Shown piece by piece: positions 53,097 through 61,533 of a DNA stretch of 64,000 nt (position 1 is the first letter of the stretch; every line of letters starts with the position of its first letter). Below the pieces are notes generated by a model. The model worked only from the letters and a program-made list of their open reading frames with translations, did not search any database and had not been told where the DNA came from. Made by a program: the position numbers and the translations under genes. This DNA is from Bacteroidales bacterium UBA3844 (GTDB lineage Bacteria; Bacteroidota; Bacteroidia; Bacteroidales; Paludibacteraceae): contig DGHQ01000058.1 in assembly GCA_002392915.1 (NCBI GenBank), forward strand, positions 1 through 64,000. The letters run 5' to 3'.

Positions 53097-53975
53097 ATGA
53101 AAACACTTAAAATTCAAAAGCCAATCGAAAACCGCAACGTCAAAAGCATTCTTAATATCTTTGATCTGAAGACGGGCAAATACGAGACTGTAGCTGTTAT
53201 TGACGCTCTTGCAGAGGCTCCTAACTGGGAAAAAGATGGAAAACACCTCGTCTACAACAGCATTGGCAGACTTTACCGTTTCAACATCGACGCAAAAACC
53301 TCAACACAAATCGACAGTCAATATTGCAATCACTGCAACAACGACCATGTTCTTTCGCCTGATGGCAAACACGTGGCAGTGAGCCATCACACACGTGAAG
53401 ATGGAGAAAGCCGTATATACACTTTCCCTATTGAAGGCGGAGCTCCCACGCTTGTGACGCCAATGGCTCCAAGCTATCTGCATGGTTGGAGCCCTGACGG
53501 CTCTACCCTTGCCTACTGCGCAGAAAGAAACGGTCAATACGACATTTATACAATCCCCGTAAACGGAGGGCTAGAGACTCAACTTACAGACACTTGTGGC
53601 CTTGACGACGGTCCGGAATACAGTCCGTGCGGCAAATACATTTGGTTCAATTCCGTCAGAAGCGGACTGATGCATATCTGGAGAATGAAAGCTGACGGCT
53701 CAGAACAAACTCAGATTACAGACGATGGCATGAATGATTGGTTTGCCCATCTATCCCCTGATGGAAAAAATGTCATCTTCATCTCGTATCATGAAGGCGA
53801 CGTTGCTCCCGGAGACCATCCCGCCAACAAAAACGTGGAAATACGAATGATGGATAACGACGGAAAGAATATCCAGACGCTTGTAAAACTGTTTGGTGGA
53901 CAAGGCTCTCTGAATGTCAACTCATGGAGTCCATGCGGCACCAAATTCGCATTCATGAGTTATGAGTTGAAATAA
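53097..53975 (+). CDS. TolB-like PD40 beta-propeller protein, cytoplasmic
   Basis: A 292-residue protein made of about five WD40-like PD40 repeats, each with an xSPxGxxxxxxS core: LSPDGKHVAVSHH, WSPDGSTLAYCAE, YSPCGKYIWFNS, LSPDGKNVIFIS and WSPCGTKFAFMS. They should close into a six-blade propeller. It lacks a signal peptide and the TolB N-terminal domain, so it is cytosolic and not TolB itself. Homologues are often called transporters or peptidase-like without proof. It is a single gene between terminators. Confidence 0.85.
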   Translation: MKTLKIQKPIENRNVKSILNIFDLKTGKYETVAVIDALAEAPNWEKDGKHLVYNSIGRLYRFNIDAKTSTQIDSQYCNHCNNDHVLSPDGKHVAVSHHTREDGESRIYTFPIEGGAPTLVTPMAPSYLHGWSPDGSTLAYCAERNGQYDIYTIPVNGGLETQLTDTCGLDDGPEYSPCGKYIWFNSVRSGLMHIWRMKADGSEQTQITDDGMNDWFAHLSPDGKNVIFISYHEGDVAPGDHPANKNVEIRMMDNDGKNIQTLVKLFGGQGSLNVNSWSPCGTKFAFMSYELK

Positions 53976-54002
53976 AATTTGCAGGACAAAAGGTCCAAAC
54001 AA

Positions 54003-54030
54003 AAAGGCGAACCTAAATGGCTCGCCTTTT
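54003..54030. terminator. Bidirectional terminator between PD40 and SseB-like genes
   Basis: AAAGGCGA and TCGCCTTT form the stem, extended by CC/GG after one mismatch, with A-rich and T-rich flanks between two convergent genes. Confidence 0.88.
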
Positions 54031-54051
54031 ATATCTTAAAGAAAATTCTTT

Positions 54052-55398
54052 TTACGCCTCTTTATTCCCTGTAGGTTCTGCGACTTCAGGTTTTGCTGCA
54101 TTTTCCTGCTCCTTCTGCTGTTTCTCATACTCCTCTCTCAATTCTTTCTTCACAACAGCCAAATGCTCCATAATCTTCTTATTCACCGTAAGACATACTC
54201 CCTTACTATTTACAATAAACGCATCTGCATTCATCGTCTCAACCATCTCCACAACCTTGTCATAAGATAGTGTGGTTGTCATCCAGTCGGCTCCAAACTC
54301 CTTCGATTGTTCAACAATATCTGTATATACAGCCAAAGCAGTTGTCTTGTCGCTGCCATTCATCACCGGATATGTTGTATTGCCTTTCTCGTCCTTACGA
54401 GTAGGGATCAAATATGTCGACGATACGATAGCCGCCATCATCTCATGCTCTAAATACGCGCACATTCTGTTGTGCATATCTTTGTTTGCTCCCTCCTCAA
54501 CGTTTTCTCTGCGCATCTCCTGGAAAAATGCAGTCATCGCAATCTGAAGACGTGGGTTCTGGATAGAATTCTCTCCCTCTTTTTTAGCCGTTGGCCATTC
54601 CTGCATTGGGATTCCGACCGCTGGTCTTATTCCGTCGGCTACAAATACAGCTATATATCCATCCTTACGAAGAGCATCCATACACAAATGTAATTCTTCC
54701 TTCTTAACAGGCATAATGTCAACACTGTAATGACCCTCCTCCATCTTCTGTATGAAAGCCTCTCTATTCTCGTCTGTGAGAAGGATCAAAGCTCCATGCT
54801 GCAACTCATATGGATATCCTGTAGTTTTGCATATTGTGATCCATACCTTTTCCTGAGCTGCAATCTTGGCAACCATCATCTTGGAATTGATTGCAAGAAG
54901 ATTATTGAACACCTTCACATCCTGATCCTTCTTCATGTCACGTGCCTTAGGTATCATCACATTCTGCATATATGACATCACGAACAGATTCTCCTGCAGT
55001 GTGTTTCCTGCAAACAATTTCAAGCCCTCAGGACCCTTAAAACACTGCTGGAGCAACTCCGTACGTTTCTCATCACTGTCTACAGGTGTTCCCATGTTCA
55101 TATTTAGGCTCAACTGCATTTGTTGCTGTCCCTGCTGAATATTCTGAGCCGGATCATTGCTTCTGAATCTGAACTGTGATTCATCAACTTTTCCTACTGG
55201 CTCTGCATTGTTCACATTGGCAGCCGCTGCGCTATTCACTTTTGTCGGATCAAACTTGTCGGCTGGATTAAACTTCTGCTCAATCTCATTATTTGACTCT
55301 GGCTTAACGCTTTTATCCTCATTCATTGGAACGGGCTTCGATTCCTCCTTTGCATTAGCCTGCTCTTTATTTCCGAAAATCTTATTAAAAAATCCCAT
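54052..55398 (-). CDS. SseB-domain-like protein with disordered N-terminus
   Basis: A 448-residue protein of uncertain function. The start MGFFNKIFGNKEQ was chosen; the 57 upstream codons in the same frame encode an unlikely hydrophobic stretch and lie in promoter-like DNA. Residues 15-115 are acidic/Asn/Gln-rich and probably disordered (NIQQGQQQMQLSLNMNMG). A middle domain (about 130-290) has KVWITICKTTGYPYELQHGALILLT in pieces. The C-terminal region (about 340-420; VYTDIVEQSKEFG, DAFIVNSKGVCLTV) resembles the SseB N-terminal domain. A charged KQQKEQE tail ends it. Its neighbours offer no clue. Confidence 0.65.
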   Translation of the reverse strand: MGFFNKIFGNKEQANAKEESKPVPMNEDKSVKPESNNEIEQKFNPADKFDPTKVNSAAAANVNNAEPVGKVDESQFRFRSNDPAQNIQQGQQQMQLSLNMNMGTPVDSDEKRTELLQQCFKGPEGLKLFAGNTLQENLFVMSYMQNVMIPKARDMKKDQDVKVFNNLLAINSKMMVAKIAAQEKVWITICKTTGYPYELQHGALILLTDENREAFIQKMEEGHYSVDIMPVKKEELHLCMDALRKDGYIAVFVADGIRPAVGIPMQEWPTAKKEGENSIQNPRLQIAMTAFFQEMRRENVEEGANKDMHNRMCAYLEHEMMAAIVSSTYLIPTRKDEKGNTTYPVMNGSDKTTALAVYTDIVEQSKEFGADWMTTTLSYDKVVEMVETMNADAFIVNSKGVCLTVNKKIMEHLAVVKKELREEYEKQQKEQENAAKPEVAEPTGNKEA

Positions 55399-55760
55399 TT
55401 TAAAATTATTTTCTACAAATATAAACAAAATGTCTGCAATACATTGTAAACTACTCCTATTTTTTGCAACAAACATTCCAAAGAAAATTAGCGGTAACCA
55501 TAAGCAATCATATCTATATTGAGAAACTGTAAAAAAAGCGACATAACAAACAGTAACAGAATCAAGCATTTTCAGTTATAATTTTATCTTTTTGTCTTCT
55601 TTATTCTTACACATTAAAACCAAGGATCACCAACAGAATAAACTACAATTTGTCAAAATGCAAGCATATACGCAAAAACAATAACTTTGCAATCGTTAAA
55701 AGAAAAATTCCTGATAAAAAAGGAACTAATATTCACATAAAACTGACAAAATATAAAATT
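55399..55760. other. Divergent intergenic region between SseB-like gene and ammonium transporter gene
   Basis: 362 AT-rich bases. TAACTTTG at 55682-55689 matches the -7 promoter box for the transporter gene, leaving a leader of about 65 nt; a clear -33 box is lacking. Short frames running through this region were judged non-coding. No sigma-54 or other nitrogen-control site was recognised. Confidence 0.5.
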
Positions 55761-57155
55761 ATGCAAAAAAGATGGATTATCATGTTCGCATTCATGCTTA
55801 TAATCAGCATAAGCGGACTTTTCATTCCTGGAGACGTGGATTTCGGATTCAAAATCGAATTGAGCGAAGACGCACAACTTCTTGCCAATGTGGCATGGTT
55901 GATCACAGCCACAATCTTTGTTTTGATGATGACACCTGGTTTGTCATTCTTCTATGGTGGAATGGTGCGAGAAAAAAATGTCATCTCTACAATGCTGCAA
56001 AGTTTCATCGCAATGGGCATCATCAGTGTCCTTTGGGTAGTATTCGGATTTAGCCTTTGTTTCGGACACGATTTAGGTGGAATCATTGGAAATCCCGCTT
56101 CTTATTTTTTCTTTAATAATGTAGGAGGGGCATGTTCCGATTCCAACTTCATTGAAGGTTTGTCTATTCCGATTGCTCTATTCGCACTATTTCAGATGAA
56201 ATTTGCAATCATCACACCATCTCTAATCACAGGATCATTCGCCGAAAGAGTCCGATTTTCAGGCTACTTGTTCTTCATGATTTTCTTCTTCATCTTCGTA
56301 TATTGCCCATTGGCTCACTGCACATGGCATCCACAGGGATTGTTTGCAAGCATCCATGTAAAGGACTTCGCCGGAGGCATCGTTGTCCATGCATCTTCGG
56401 GTATCGCAGCTTTGGCTGGTGCAATGTTTTTAGGCAAGCGAAAAGAGGCTGGCGAACATCTCCCTGCTAACGTTCCGTTTATTCTTCTTGGAGCAGCAAT
56501 GCTGTGGCTTGGATGGTTTGGATTCAATGCAGGTTCTTCTTTGGCTGCCGACGGAATGGCTATAAAAGCTTTCTTGAACACCAACACAGCATCCGCAGTG
56601 GCAATGATCACGTGGATCGTGTTCGACTGTCTGAGAGGAAGAAAACCATCGGCTGTTGGCGCTGCTGTTGGCGCGGTAGTCGGCTTGGTGGCTATCACTC
56701 CGTCTGCAGGATGGGTATCTGTCGGAGAGAGCGTCTTCATCTCTTTTGTGACGACACTTATCTGCAACTTCGCAGTCTACTTCAAAAACAAAAAATCTAA
56801 TTTGGATGATGCTTTAGATGTATTCCCGACTCACGGTGTCGGCGGTATCGTAGGCACATTGATGACAGGCATCTTCGTCTACAACTATGAAGATCCCGCT
56901 GTGAAAGCAGAATTGACTCACCTACAATATTTCGGAAACCATTGTCTAGTCATGGCAGGCGTGATCATATACTCTTTTGTTGTAAGCTATGGACTTTATT
57001 GGCTGACCAACAAAATGATTCCGATGCGTGTGAGTGAAGAGAGCGAAAAGATGGGACTTGACATGAGCCAGCACGACGAAGTTTATGGAGCCAAAGTTGT
57101 GGAAAGAGAAATCGCTGAATATTTTGAGCACGAACATAGAAATGACGAACAATAA
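55761..57155 (+). CDS. amtB: Ammonium transporter (Amt/MEP/Rh family)
   Basis: A 464-residue inner-membrane channel for ammonium. The start MQKRWIIMFAFML was chosen because the preceding frame begins at TTG and contains the promoter. Eleven or twelve helices are present. Motifs are TPGLSFFYGGMVREKNVIS, FAERVRFSGYL, the DFAGGIVVHASSG segment with the first pore His, and FPTHGVGGIVGTLMTG with the second pore His. The cytosolic tail is acidic and ends HEHRNDEQ. Unlike the usual arrangement, no glnK follows; the only PII-like gene in the window is 12 kb away in the efflux operon. Confidence 0.95.
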   Translation: MQKRWIIMFAFMLIISISGLFIPGDVDFGFKIELSEDAQLLANVAWLITATIFVLMMTPGLSFFYGGMVREKNVISTMLQSFIAMGIISVLWVVFGFSLCFGHDLGGIIGNPASYFFFNNVGGACSDSNFIEGLSIPIALFALFQMKFAIITPSLITGSFAERVRFSGYLFFMIFFFIFVYCPLAHCTWHPQGLFASIHVKDFAGGIVVHASSGIAALAGAMFLGKRKEAGEHLPANVPFILLGAAMLWLGWFGFNAGSSLAADGMAIKAFLNTNTASAVAMITWIVFDCLRGRKPSAVGAAVGAVVGLVAITPSAGWVSVGESVFISFVTTLICNFAVYFKNKKSNLDDALDVFPTHGVGGIVGTLMTGIFVYNYEDPAVKAELTHLQYFGNHCLVMAGVIIYSFVVSYGLYWLTNKMIPMRVSEESEKMGLDMSQHDEVYGAKVVEREIAEYFEHEHRNDEQ

Positions 57156-57204
57156 CCTGTTGAAACGGATTATTCCACATCTTTAATTATACAATTCCGT
57201 TCTT

Positions 57205-57238
57205 CGGACGCTGGTCTTGCTAACCGGCGTCCGTTTTT
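57205..57238 (+). terminator. Intrinsic terminator of the ammonium transporter gene
   Basis: CGGACGC and GCGTCCG pair, extended by TGGT/ACCG, followed by T5. It lies 50 bases past the stop codon. Confidence 0.88.
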
Positions 57239-57324
57239 CTTCTGCCATTTGCAAGCTGAGAATATTTCACATGGATGGCATATTGTTCGTCATTGCGACA
57301 AACAGTGATCCACACATAACTAAA

Positions 57325-57350
57325 AAAGGGAAGCATTTCTGCCTCCCTTT
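57325..57350 (-). terminator. Intrinsic terminator of the rhodanese lipoprotein gene
   Basis: AAAGGGAGGCA pairs with TGCTTCCCTTT on the minus strand (one G-T pair) with a short loop, followed by a T-run. Confidence 0.88.
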
Positions 57351-57370
57351 ATAACTGAAAAAGTTATTTC

Positions 57371-57814
57371 TTACTTCCAAACGGACTTCAATGCATCATA
57401 ACCCTTAGAGAAGATTCGTGAGTTCTCTTTTCCATATCCAAGTCTGGATGCACGACCAGCAACTGCCTTTGTCATCTGGAACGAAGTTGTTCCATAGAAG
57501 AACAAGCATGTATTTTTAGGATATTTAGCCAACAAATCCTTACTCCACTGTGCATTGTCATCTGAAGTGTTGTAAATATCGGCTGGCAAATTATCTGCTC
57601 CTTCCAAATGTCCTGCATCATACTTTGATTGTTCACGAGTATCAATCAACGCCTTAGCACCTTTGTAAGATGTATAAGTGTCATAGAACGTTTGTGCTTC
57701 TGTATACTCCACGAATGGACCTAACTCCTCAGAATCATCACTTGAACATGATGTACCAAACAGTGCCAAAATAGCAACTGTAAGCATTACGAAATAATTT
57801 CTTAATCTTTTCAT
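57371..57814 (-). CDS. Rhodanese-like lipoprotein lacking the active-site cysteine
   Basis: A 147-residue lipoprotein with a lipobox GTSC, C23, followed by SSDDSEE (surface-export-like acidic signal). The single rhodanese domain has the usual ALIDTR (D58, R60) and GHLEGADNLP. At the catalytic loop the sequence is LFFYGTTSFQM, and Y107 stands where sulfur-transferring rhodaneses have Cys. It should therefore not transfer sulfur and may be a binding or scaffold domain. The only other Cys of the mature protein is C103, four residues before the loop. It has its own promoter and terminator. Confidence 0.88.
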   Translation of the reverse strand: MKRLRNYFVMLTVAILALFGTSCSSDDSEELGPFVEYTEAQTFYDTYTSYKGAKALIDTREQSKYDAGHLEGADNLPADIYNTSDDNAQWSKDLLAKYPKNTCLFFYGTTSFQMTKAVAGRASRLGYGKENSRIFSKGYDALKSVWK

Positions 57815-57863
57815 TTTTAACCCTTTATAAATTTATATTCATTGTTGCTTTCTATCAACGCTC

Positions 57864-57894
57864 CAAAGATAAATCTTTTTTTGAAAAAAACAAT
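57864..57894 (-). promoter_or_regulatory. Promoter of the rhodanese lipoprotein gene
   Basis: The minus-strand elements ATTG, a 19-nt spacer and TATCTTTG fit the Bacteroides pattern, 50 bases before the start codon. The spacer runs into the end of the mrp gene region. Confidence 0.6.
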
Positions 57895-57902
57895 GATATT
57901 TG

Positions 57903-59018
57903 CTATTTATGTGTGATTACTCTCTTTGTTTTGATTCCAGATGCGTTGATTTCATCTACTTTAGCCACAACACGTGAAGCCAAATCCATAAATGCCTGTG
58001 ACGTGATTGTATCGTCTTTCAACGCTGCAGGTGCACCATTATCGCCACACTCACATATCGACTGTACGATAGGAATTTGTCCAAGCAGCTCGACATTCAT
58101 ATCCTCAGCCAACTTCTTGCATCCTTCCTTACCGAAAATATAATATTTGTTGTTTGGCAATTCTGCTGGTGTAAACCATGCCATATTCTCTACCAAACCA
58201 ATGATCGGAACATTGACTTTCTCTCCAACAAACATGCTGATTCCTTTCTTCGCGTCTGCCAACGCCACTTCCTGCGGTGTGCTCACAACGATGGCTCCAG
58301 TCAACGCAAGTGTCTGCACCAACGTAAGATGTATATCACTTGTGCCTGGAGGCAAATCCAACACGAAATAATCCAAATCACCCCAATTGGCATCTGTAAT
58401 AAGCTGTTTCAACGCATTGCTTGCCATTCCTCCTCGCCACAAAACAGCATCATTAGGGTTGACAAAAAAGCCGATCGACAACAATTTGACCCCATATCGC
58501 TCCTCTGGTCGGATCAACTCGCGTCCCTGCTCATTCACCTCTTCCAAAACAGGTCGGGCATCCTCTAATCCGAACATCTTTGGCATCGACGGGCCAAATA
58601 TATCCGCGTCGAGCAATCCTACTTTATAGCCCATCTTCGCAAGAGAGACTGCAAGATTAGCAGACACGGTGCTCTTTCCTACTCCACCCTTGCCTGACGA
58701 AACCGCAATTATATTCTTCACTCCAGGCAACGGATTGTCTGGATCTTTCTTTGGCATCGCTGTCTTGTATTTGCATGTGATATTGCCTTTTATATCCACA
58801 TCTTTGTCGACGTATGTCAAGATAGCTGTCTCACACGCCTTTACCAATGACCTTGCAAACGGATCGTTCTCTTTCTCAAATATCAACGAGAACGACACTT
58901 TGTTCCCGTCTATACGAATATCGTCGTCTACCATCTCAGACGAGACAATATCCTTTCCTGTTCCCGGATAACGCACATGTGAAAGTGCGTCTGTTATCAA
59001 TTTTGGATATAATGCCAT
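57903..59018 (-). CDS. mrp: Mrp/NBP35 family Fe-S carrier P-loop ATPase
   Basis: A 371-residue cytosolic protein thought to bind and deliver Fe-S clusters. An N-terminal MIP18/DUF59 domain (residues 1-85, ALSHVRYPGTGKDIV) is followed by the deviant Walker A SGKGGVGKST (108-117), LLDADIFGPSMPKMFG and DLPPGTSDIHLTLVQ. In the region where most Mrp proteins have CxxC between two ligand strands, this one reads AWFTPAELPNNKYYIFG, with no Cys pair, so cluster binding through CxxC seems lost. Its start overlaps the ddl stop (TAATG). Confidence 0.94.
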   Translation of the reverse strand: MALYPKLITDALSHVRYPGTGKDIVSSEMVDDDIRIDGNKVSFSLIFEKENDPFARSLVKACETAILTYVDKDVDIKGNITCKYKTAMPKKDPDNPLPGVKNIIAVSSGKGGVGKSTVSANLAVSLAKMGYKVGLLDADIFGPSMPKMFGLEDARPVLEEVNEQGRELIRPEERYGVKLLSIGFFVNPNDAVLWRGGMASNALKQLITDANWGDLDYFVLDLPPGTSDIHLTLVQTLALTGAIVVSTPQEVALADAKKGISMFVGEKVNVPIIGLVENMAWFTPAELPNNKYYIFGKEGCKKLAEDMNVELLGQIPIVQSICECGDNGAPAALKDDTITSQAFMDLASRVVAKVDEINASGIKTKRVITHK

Positions 59019-59992
59019 TATTTAAACTGATTTTCTATAATATTTGACAACACATCCTTCATCTCCAATCCCGCTGCTGCCACCTGCTGTGGAATGAAAC
59101 TTGTAGGTGTCATTCCAGGTGTCGTGTTGACCTCAAGAAGGTTCACTGTTCCGTCTGCGGAAATAATATAATCCACACGGATGATTCCATGAGCGTCAAG
59201 CACATTGTAAATTCTCTCTGTCTGCTTGCGTACCACAGCTGCTGTTTCCTCAGAAATACGGGCTGGTGTGATCTCCTTTACCTGTCCTTTGTACTTTGCA
59301 TCGTAATCAAAAAACTCGTTCTCACTCACTACCTCTGTTATCGGGAAGACTGTGGTTTTTCCTCCTGCCTTGTAGATTCCACAAGTGATCTCTGTTCCCT
59401 GCATGAAACTTTCTATCACAGTCTCAGAGCCCTCTGCAAACGCTTTCTTCACCGCTGGCTTGACCTGTTCTATCGTTTTAACTTTTGTCACACCAAAGCT
59501 GCTTCCTCCATCATTAGGCTTAACAAAACATGGCAAGCCCACAGCATCTACAATCTCTTTATCTGTATAGTCGTCCACACTTCTCAAGCGTAATGATTTA
59601 GCAACTGGAATACCGAAATTCTTTAAGTATGTATTGCAAGTGAACTTATTGTATGTCAATGCAGAAGCTAGCACACCACATGAAGAGTATGGAATCTTCA
59701 TCAACTCAAAATATCCCTGCAACTTCCCATCCTCGCCTGGAGTACCATGGATAGTGATGTAGGCATAATCAAATTTGATTTTCAATCCATCAATAACGGC
59801 AGAAAAATCATTTTTGTCGACGGGATATTTTGCGTCATTCACTTCCAAATTCCACTCTGTGCCGATGATTGTAACGATATAGACATTGTATTTCTCTTTG
59901 TCCATAAACGAGTATATACCCTTGGCACTTTTTAGCGACACAACAACTTCCGACTGGTCGCCACCCGCTACGATTGCAATATTTTTTTTCAT
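59018..59992 (-). CDS. ddl: D-alanine--D-alanine ligase
   Basis: An ATP-grasp enzyme of 324 residues that makes D-Ala-D-Ala for peptidoglycan. The start MKKNIAIVAGGDQSEVVVSL was chosen; 15 extra codons upstream are possible but unlike the family. Motifs are HGTPGEDGKLQGYFELMKIP, LPCFVKPNDGGSSFGV, EFFDYDAKYKGQ and LEVNTTPGMTPTSFIPQ. The Tyr of the KY loop (AKYKG) points to the normal D-Ala, not D-Lac, acceptor; this is family knowledge. It is translationally coupled to the mrp gene downstream. Confidence 0.96.
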   Translation of the reverse strand: MKKNIAIVAGGDQSEVVVSLKSAKGIYSFMDKEKYNVYIVTIIGTEWNLEVNDAKYPVDKNDFSAVIDGLKIKFDYAYITIHGTPGEDGKLQGYFELMKIPYSSCGVLASALTYNKFTCNTYLKNFGIPVAKSLRLRSVDDYTDKEIVDAVGLPCFVKPNDGGSSFGVTKVKTIEQVKPAVKKAFAEGSETVIESFMQGTEITCGIYKAGGKTTVFPITEVVSENEFFDYDAKYKGQVKEITPARISEETAAVVRKQTERIYNVLDAHGIIRVDYIISADGTVNLLEVNTTPGMTPTSFIPQQVAAAGLEMKDVLSNIIENQFK

Positions 59993-60074
59993 TTGTTGAT
60001 ACACTTTAATTGTCCATACAAAGATAGACAATGACAATCAAAGGGCAAACAAATTAGGAAGATTTTAATTTATA

Positions 60075-61346
60075 CTACAACCATAAAAAATATTTCCAAC
60101 ACGGCATAATCTCCACTAATCCATGCGTATCCTCTATTTGTTCCTCTTCATCGTATGTCAAAACCAATCGTCGTCTACAAGATAAACGATTTGGCAGTTT
60201 TTTCAATGCATCCAATTCACGACGACGAGTTTCTTCATCTCGTAACGAATAACTTACCTGTATTGCCAATTCTTCATCGGGTATATAAAAATCAACTTCA
60301 AACCCATCATTATAAAAATAAACATGATCGTTTTCCATATCGTGGCCATACTTTCTAAACAAGTGTAGAGCCACCATATTCTCAAGCAACATCGAGTCTT
60401 TACCAATAAGAAACAATCGCAAGATCCCATTGTCGATGAAATAATATTTACAATTGCTTTCTTTATCGGACAAACAACTCACATAGTTCTTAAGTCGAAG
60501 TAACAACCAAGCTTCTTCACAATAGTCTATATATTTGATTGTAGTAGCAAGGCTCAACTTTCCTCCAACACTTGACATCAGGCTATTGATTCGATTATAG
60601 CTGATTGGGCGACATACACTCTCAGCCATCTTTCGAACCAAAACTCGCATACCAGCCACATTAGTGATCTTATTTCGTGCAATAATGTCTCCAAGGTAAA
60701 TTTTCTGATAAACACTATTCAAATAATTTGTGCGGACAGGAAGGAGTGCGGCTGCAGGCAAACCACCATCATGAATATATTCTTCGTAATGCCGCATCAG
60801 GTTTATACGTTGTTCAGTGCCGATTATATCCATTTGTCCTGCAGGAATATGATGAGCATTTAAGAACTCCTTAAAGCTATATGGATATATCTCTTTTACG
60901 AGATAGCGTCCTCCTAATGTGGTATTGATTTCTCCAGACAACATTTTCGCATTTGAGCCTGTTAAATATACAATATGACCAGTGTCAGCCATGCGTCGAG
61001 CAAATTTTTCCCAATTATCTATATTTTGTATCTCATCAAGAAACAACATCGGACGTGTTCCATACATTTCCCCATGACATTCCAACAGTTTATTAAAATC
61101 CTCAGTAGAAAAGTCCACCATACGCTCATCCTCAAAATTAACATACAACATTTCATCCCATTTGTGGCCTTCTTTTAACAACTGTTGCATTTTTTGAAAT
61201 AATGTATATGACTTTCCAGAACGTCTGACTCCAACTATGACAACACAAGGGAAATCATCTATATCAAGATTTCTTGAGATTACCTCATATCTTTCTATCT
61301 CTGATTGATTATCTTTTATAATCTGTTTAAAAACCTGTTTATCCAT
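60075..61346 (-). CDS. AAA_14/DUF4143 family ATPase
   Basis: A 423-residue protein. The P-loop is GVRRSGKS (residues 39-46) and Walker B is LFLDEIQNI (D104 E105), followed by the sensor-like VYLTGSNAKML. The C-terminal DUF4143 part (about 200-400) has IARNKITN, SYNRINSLMSSVGGKLSLATTIKYI-type and YFIDNGILRLFL sequence, then a nuclease-like core (VYFYNDGFEVDFYI, ELAIQVSYSL). This family is abundant and mobile-looking in Bacteroidales, but its function is not established. Its promoter region contains a 33-bp tandem repeat. The gene lies between ddl and a broken methyltransferase gene. Confidence 0.9.
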   Translation of the reverse strand: MDKQVFKQIIKDNQSEIERYEVISRNLDIDDFPCVVIVGVRRSGKSYTLFQKMQQLLKEGHKWDEMLYVNFEDERMVDFSTEDFNKLLECHGEMYGTRPMLFLDEIQNIDNWEKFARRMADTGHIVYLTGSNAKMLSGEINTTLGGRYLVKEIYPYSFKEFLNAHHIPAGQMDIIGTEQRINLMRHYEEYIHDGGLPAAALLPVRTNYLNSVYQKIYLGDIIARNKITNVAGMRVLVRKMAESVCRPISYNRINSLMSSVGGKLSLATTIKYIDYCEEAWLLLRLKNYVSCLSDKESNCKYYFIDNGILRLFLIGKDSMLLENMVALHLFRKYGHDMENDHVYFYNDGFEVDFYIPDEELAIQVSYSLRDEETRRRELDALKKLPNRLSCRRRLVLTYDEEEQIEDTHGLVEIMPCWKYFLWL

Positions 61347-61368
61347 ATAAATTGTATTTACACAGGCA

Positions 61369-61376
61369 CAAATTTA
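61369..61376 (-). promoter_or_regulatory. -7 promoter box for the AAA/DUF4143 gene
   Basis: The minus-strand sequence TAAATTTG matches TAnnTTTG, 22 bases before the start codon. The first TTTAAT-AC-ATTAAA palindrome of the adjacent tandem repeat lies where the -33 region would be. Confidence 0.5.
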
Positions 61377-61385
61377 ATGCTTTTG

Positions 61386-61484
61386 TTTAATACATTAAAC
61401 AAAAAAGCACCAGTTTTATTTAATACATTAAACAAAAAAGCACCAGTTTTATTTAATACATTAAACAAAACCGGTGCTTTTTAT
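61386..61484. repeat. 33-bp tandem repeat with internal palindrome, three copies
   Basis: TTTAATACATTAAAC recurs at 61386, 61419 and 61452, a period of exactly 33 bases. Copies 1 and 2 continue with AAAAAAGCACCAGTTTTA without a mismatch. Copy 3 differs after position 15 and reads AAAACCGGTGCTTTTT, the inverse of the GCACC part. Each unit holds the palindrome TTTAAT-AC-ATTAAA. Confidence 0.92.
61436..61483 (-). terminator. Long hairpin terminator after the methyltransferase pseudogene
   Basis: AAAAAGCACC-x-GTTTT and AAAAC-x-GGTGCTTTTT pair around the inner palindrome TTTAAT-AC-ATTAAA, giving a stem of over 20 bp with T-runs on both strands. It lies 50 bases past the pseudogene stop. Confidence 0.75.
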
Positions 61485-61533
61485 ATTCAAAACATATTGT
61501 TCTAATCTTGAGAGACGCTTCACTCCACGGCAA

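Noticed and set aside
55399..55760. Upstream extensions of the SseB-like and ammonium transporter frames
   Set aside because: The transporter extension begins at TTG and spans a -7 promoter box; the SseB-like extension encodes a hydrophobic stretch foreign to the protein.
61386..61484. Possible CRISPR array
   Set aside because: The repeats are contiguous with no spacers, only three copies exist, and no cas genes are near.
61305..61505. Plus-strand frame translating the 33-bp repeat as NTLNKKAPVLF units
   Set aside because: 33 is a multiple of three, so any open frame through it looks like a repeat protein; it has no start signal and covers the promoter of the AAA ATPase gene.
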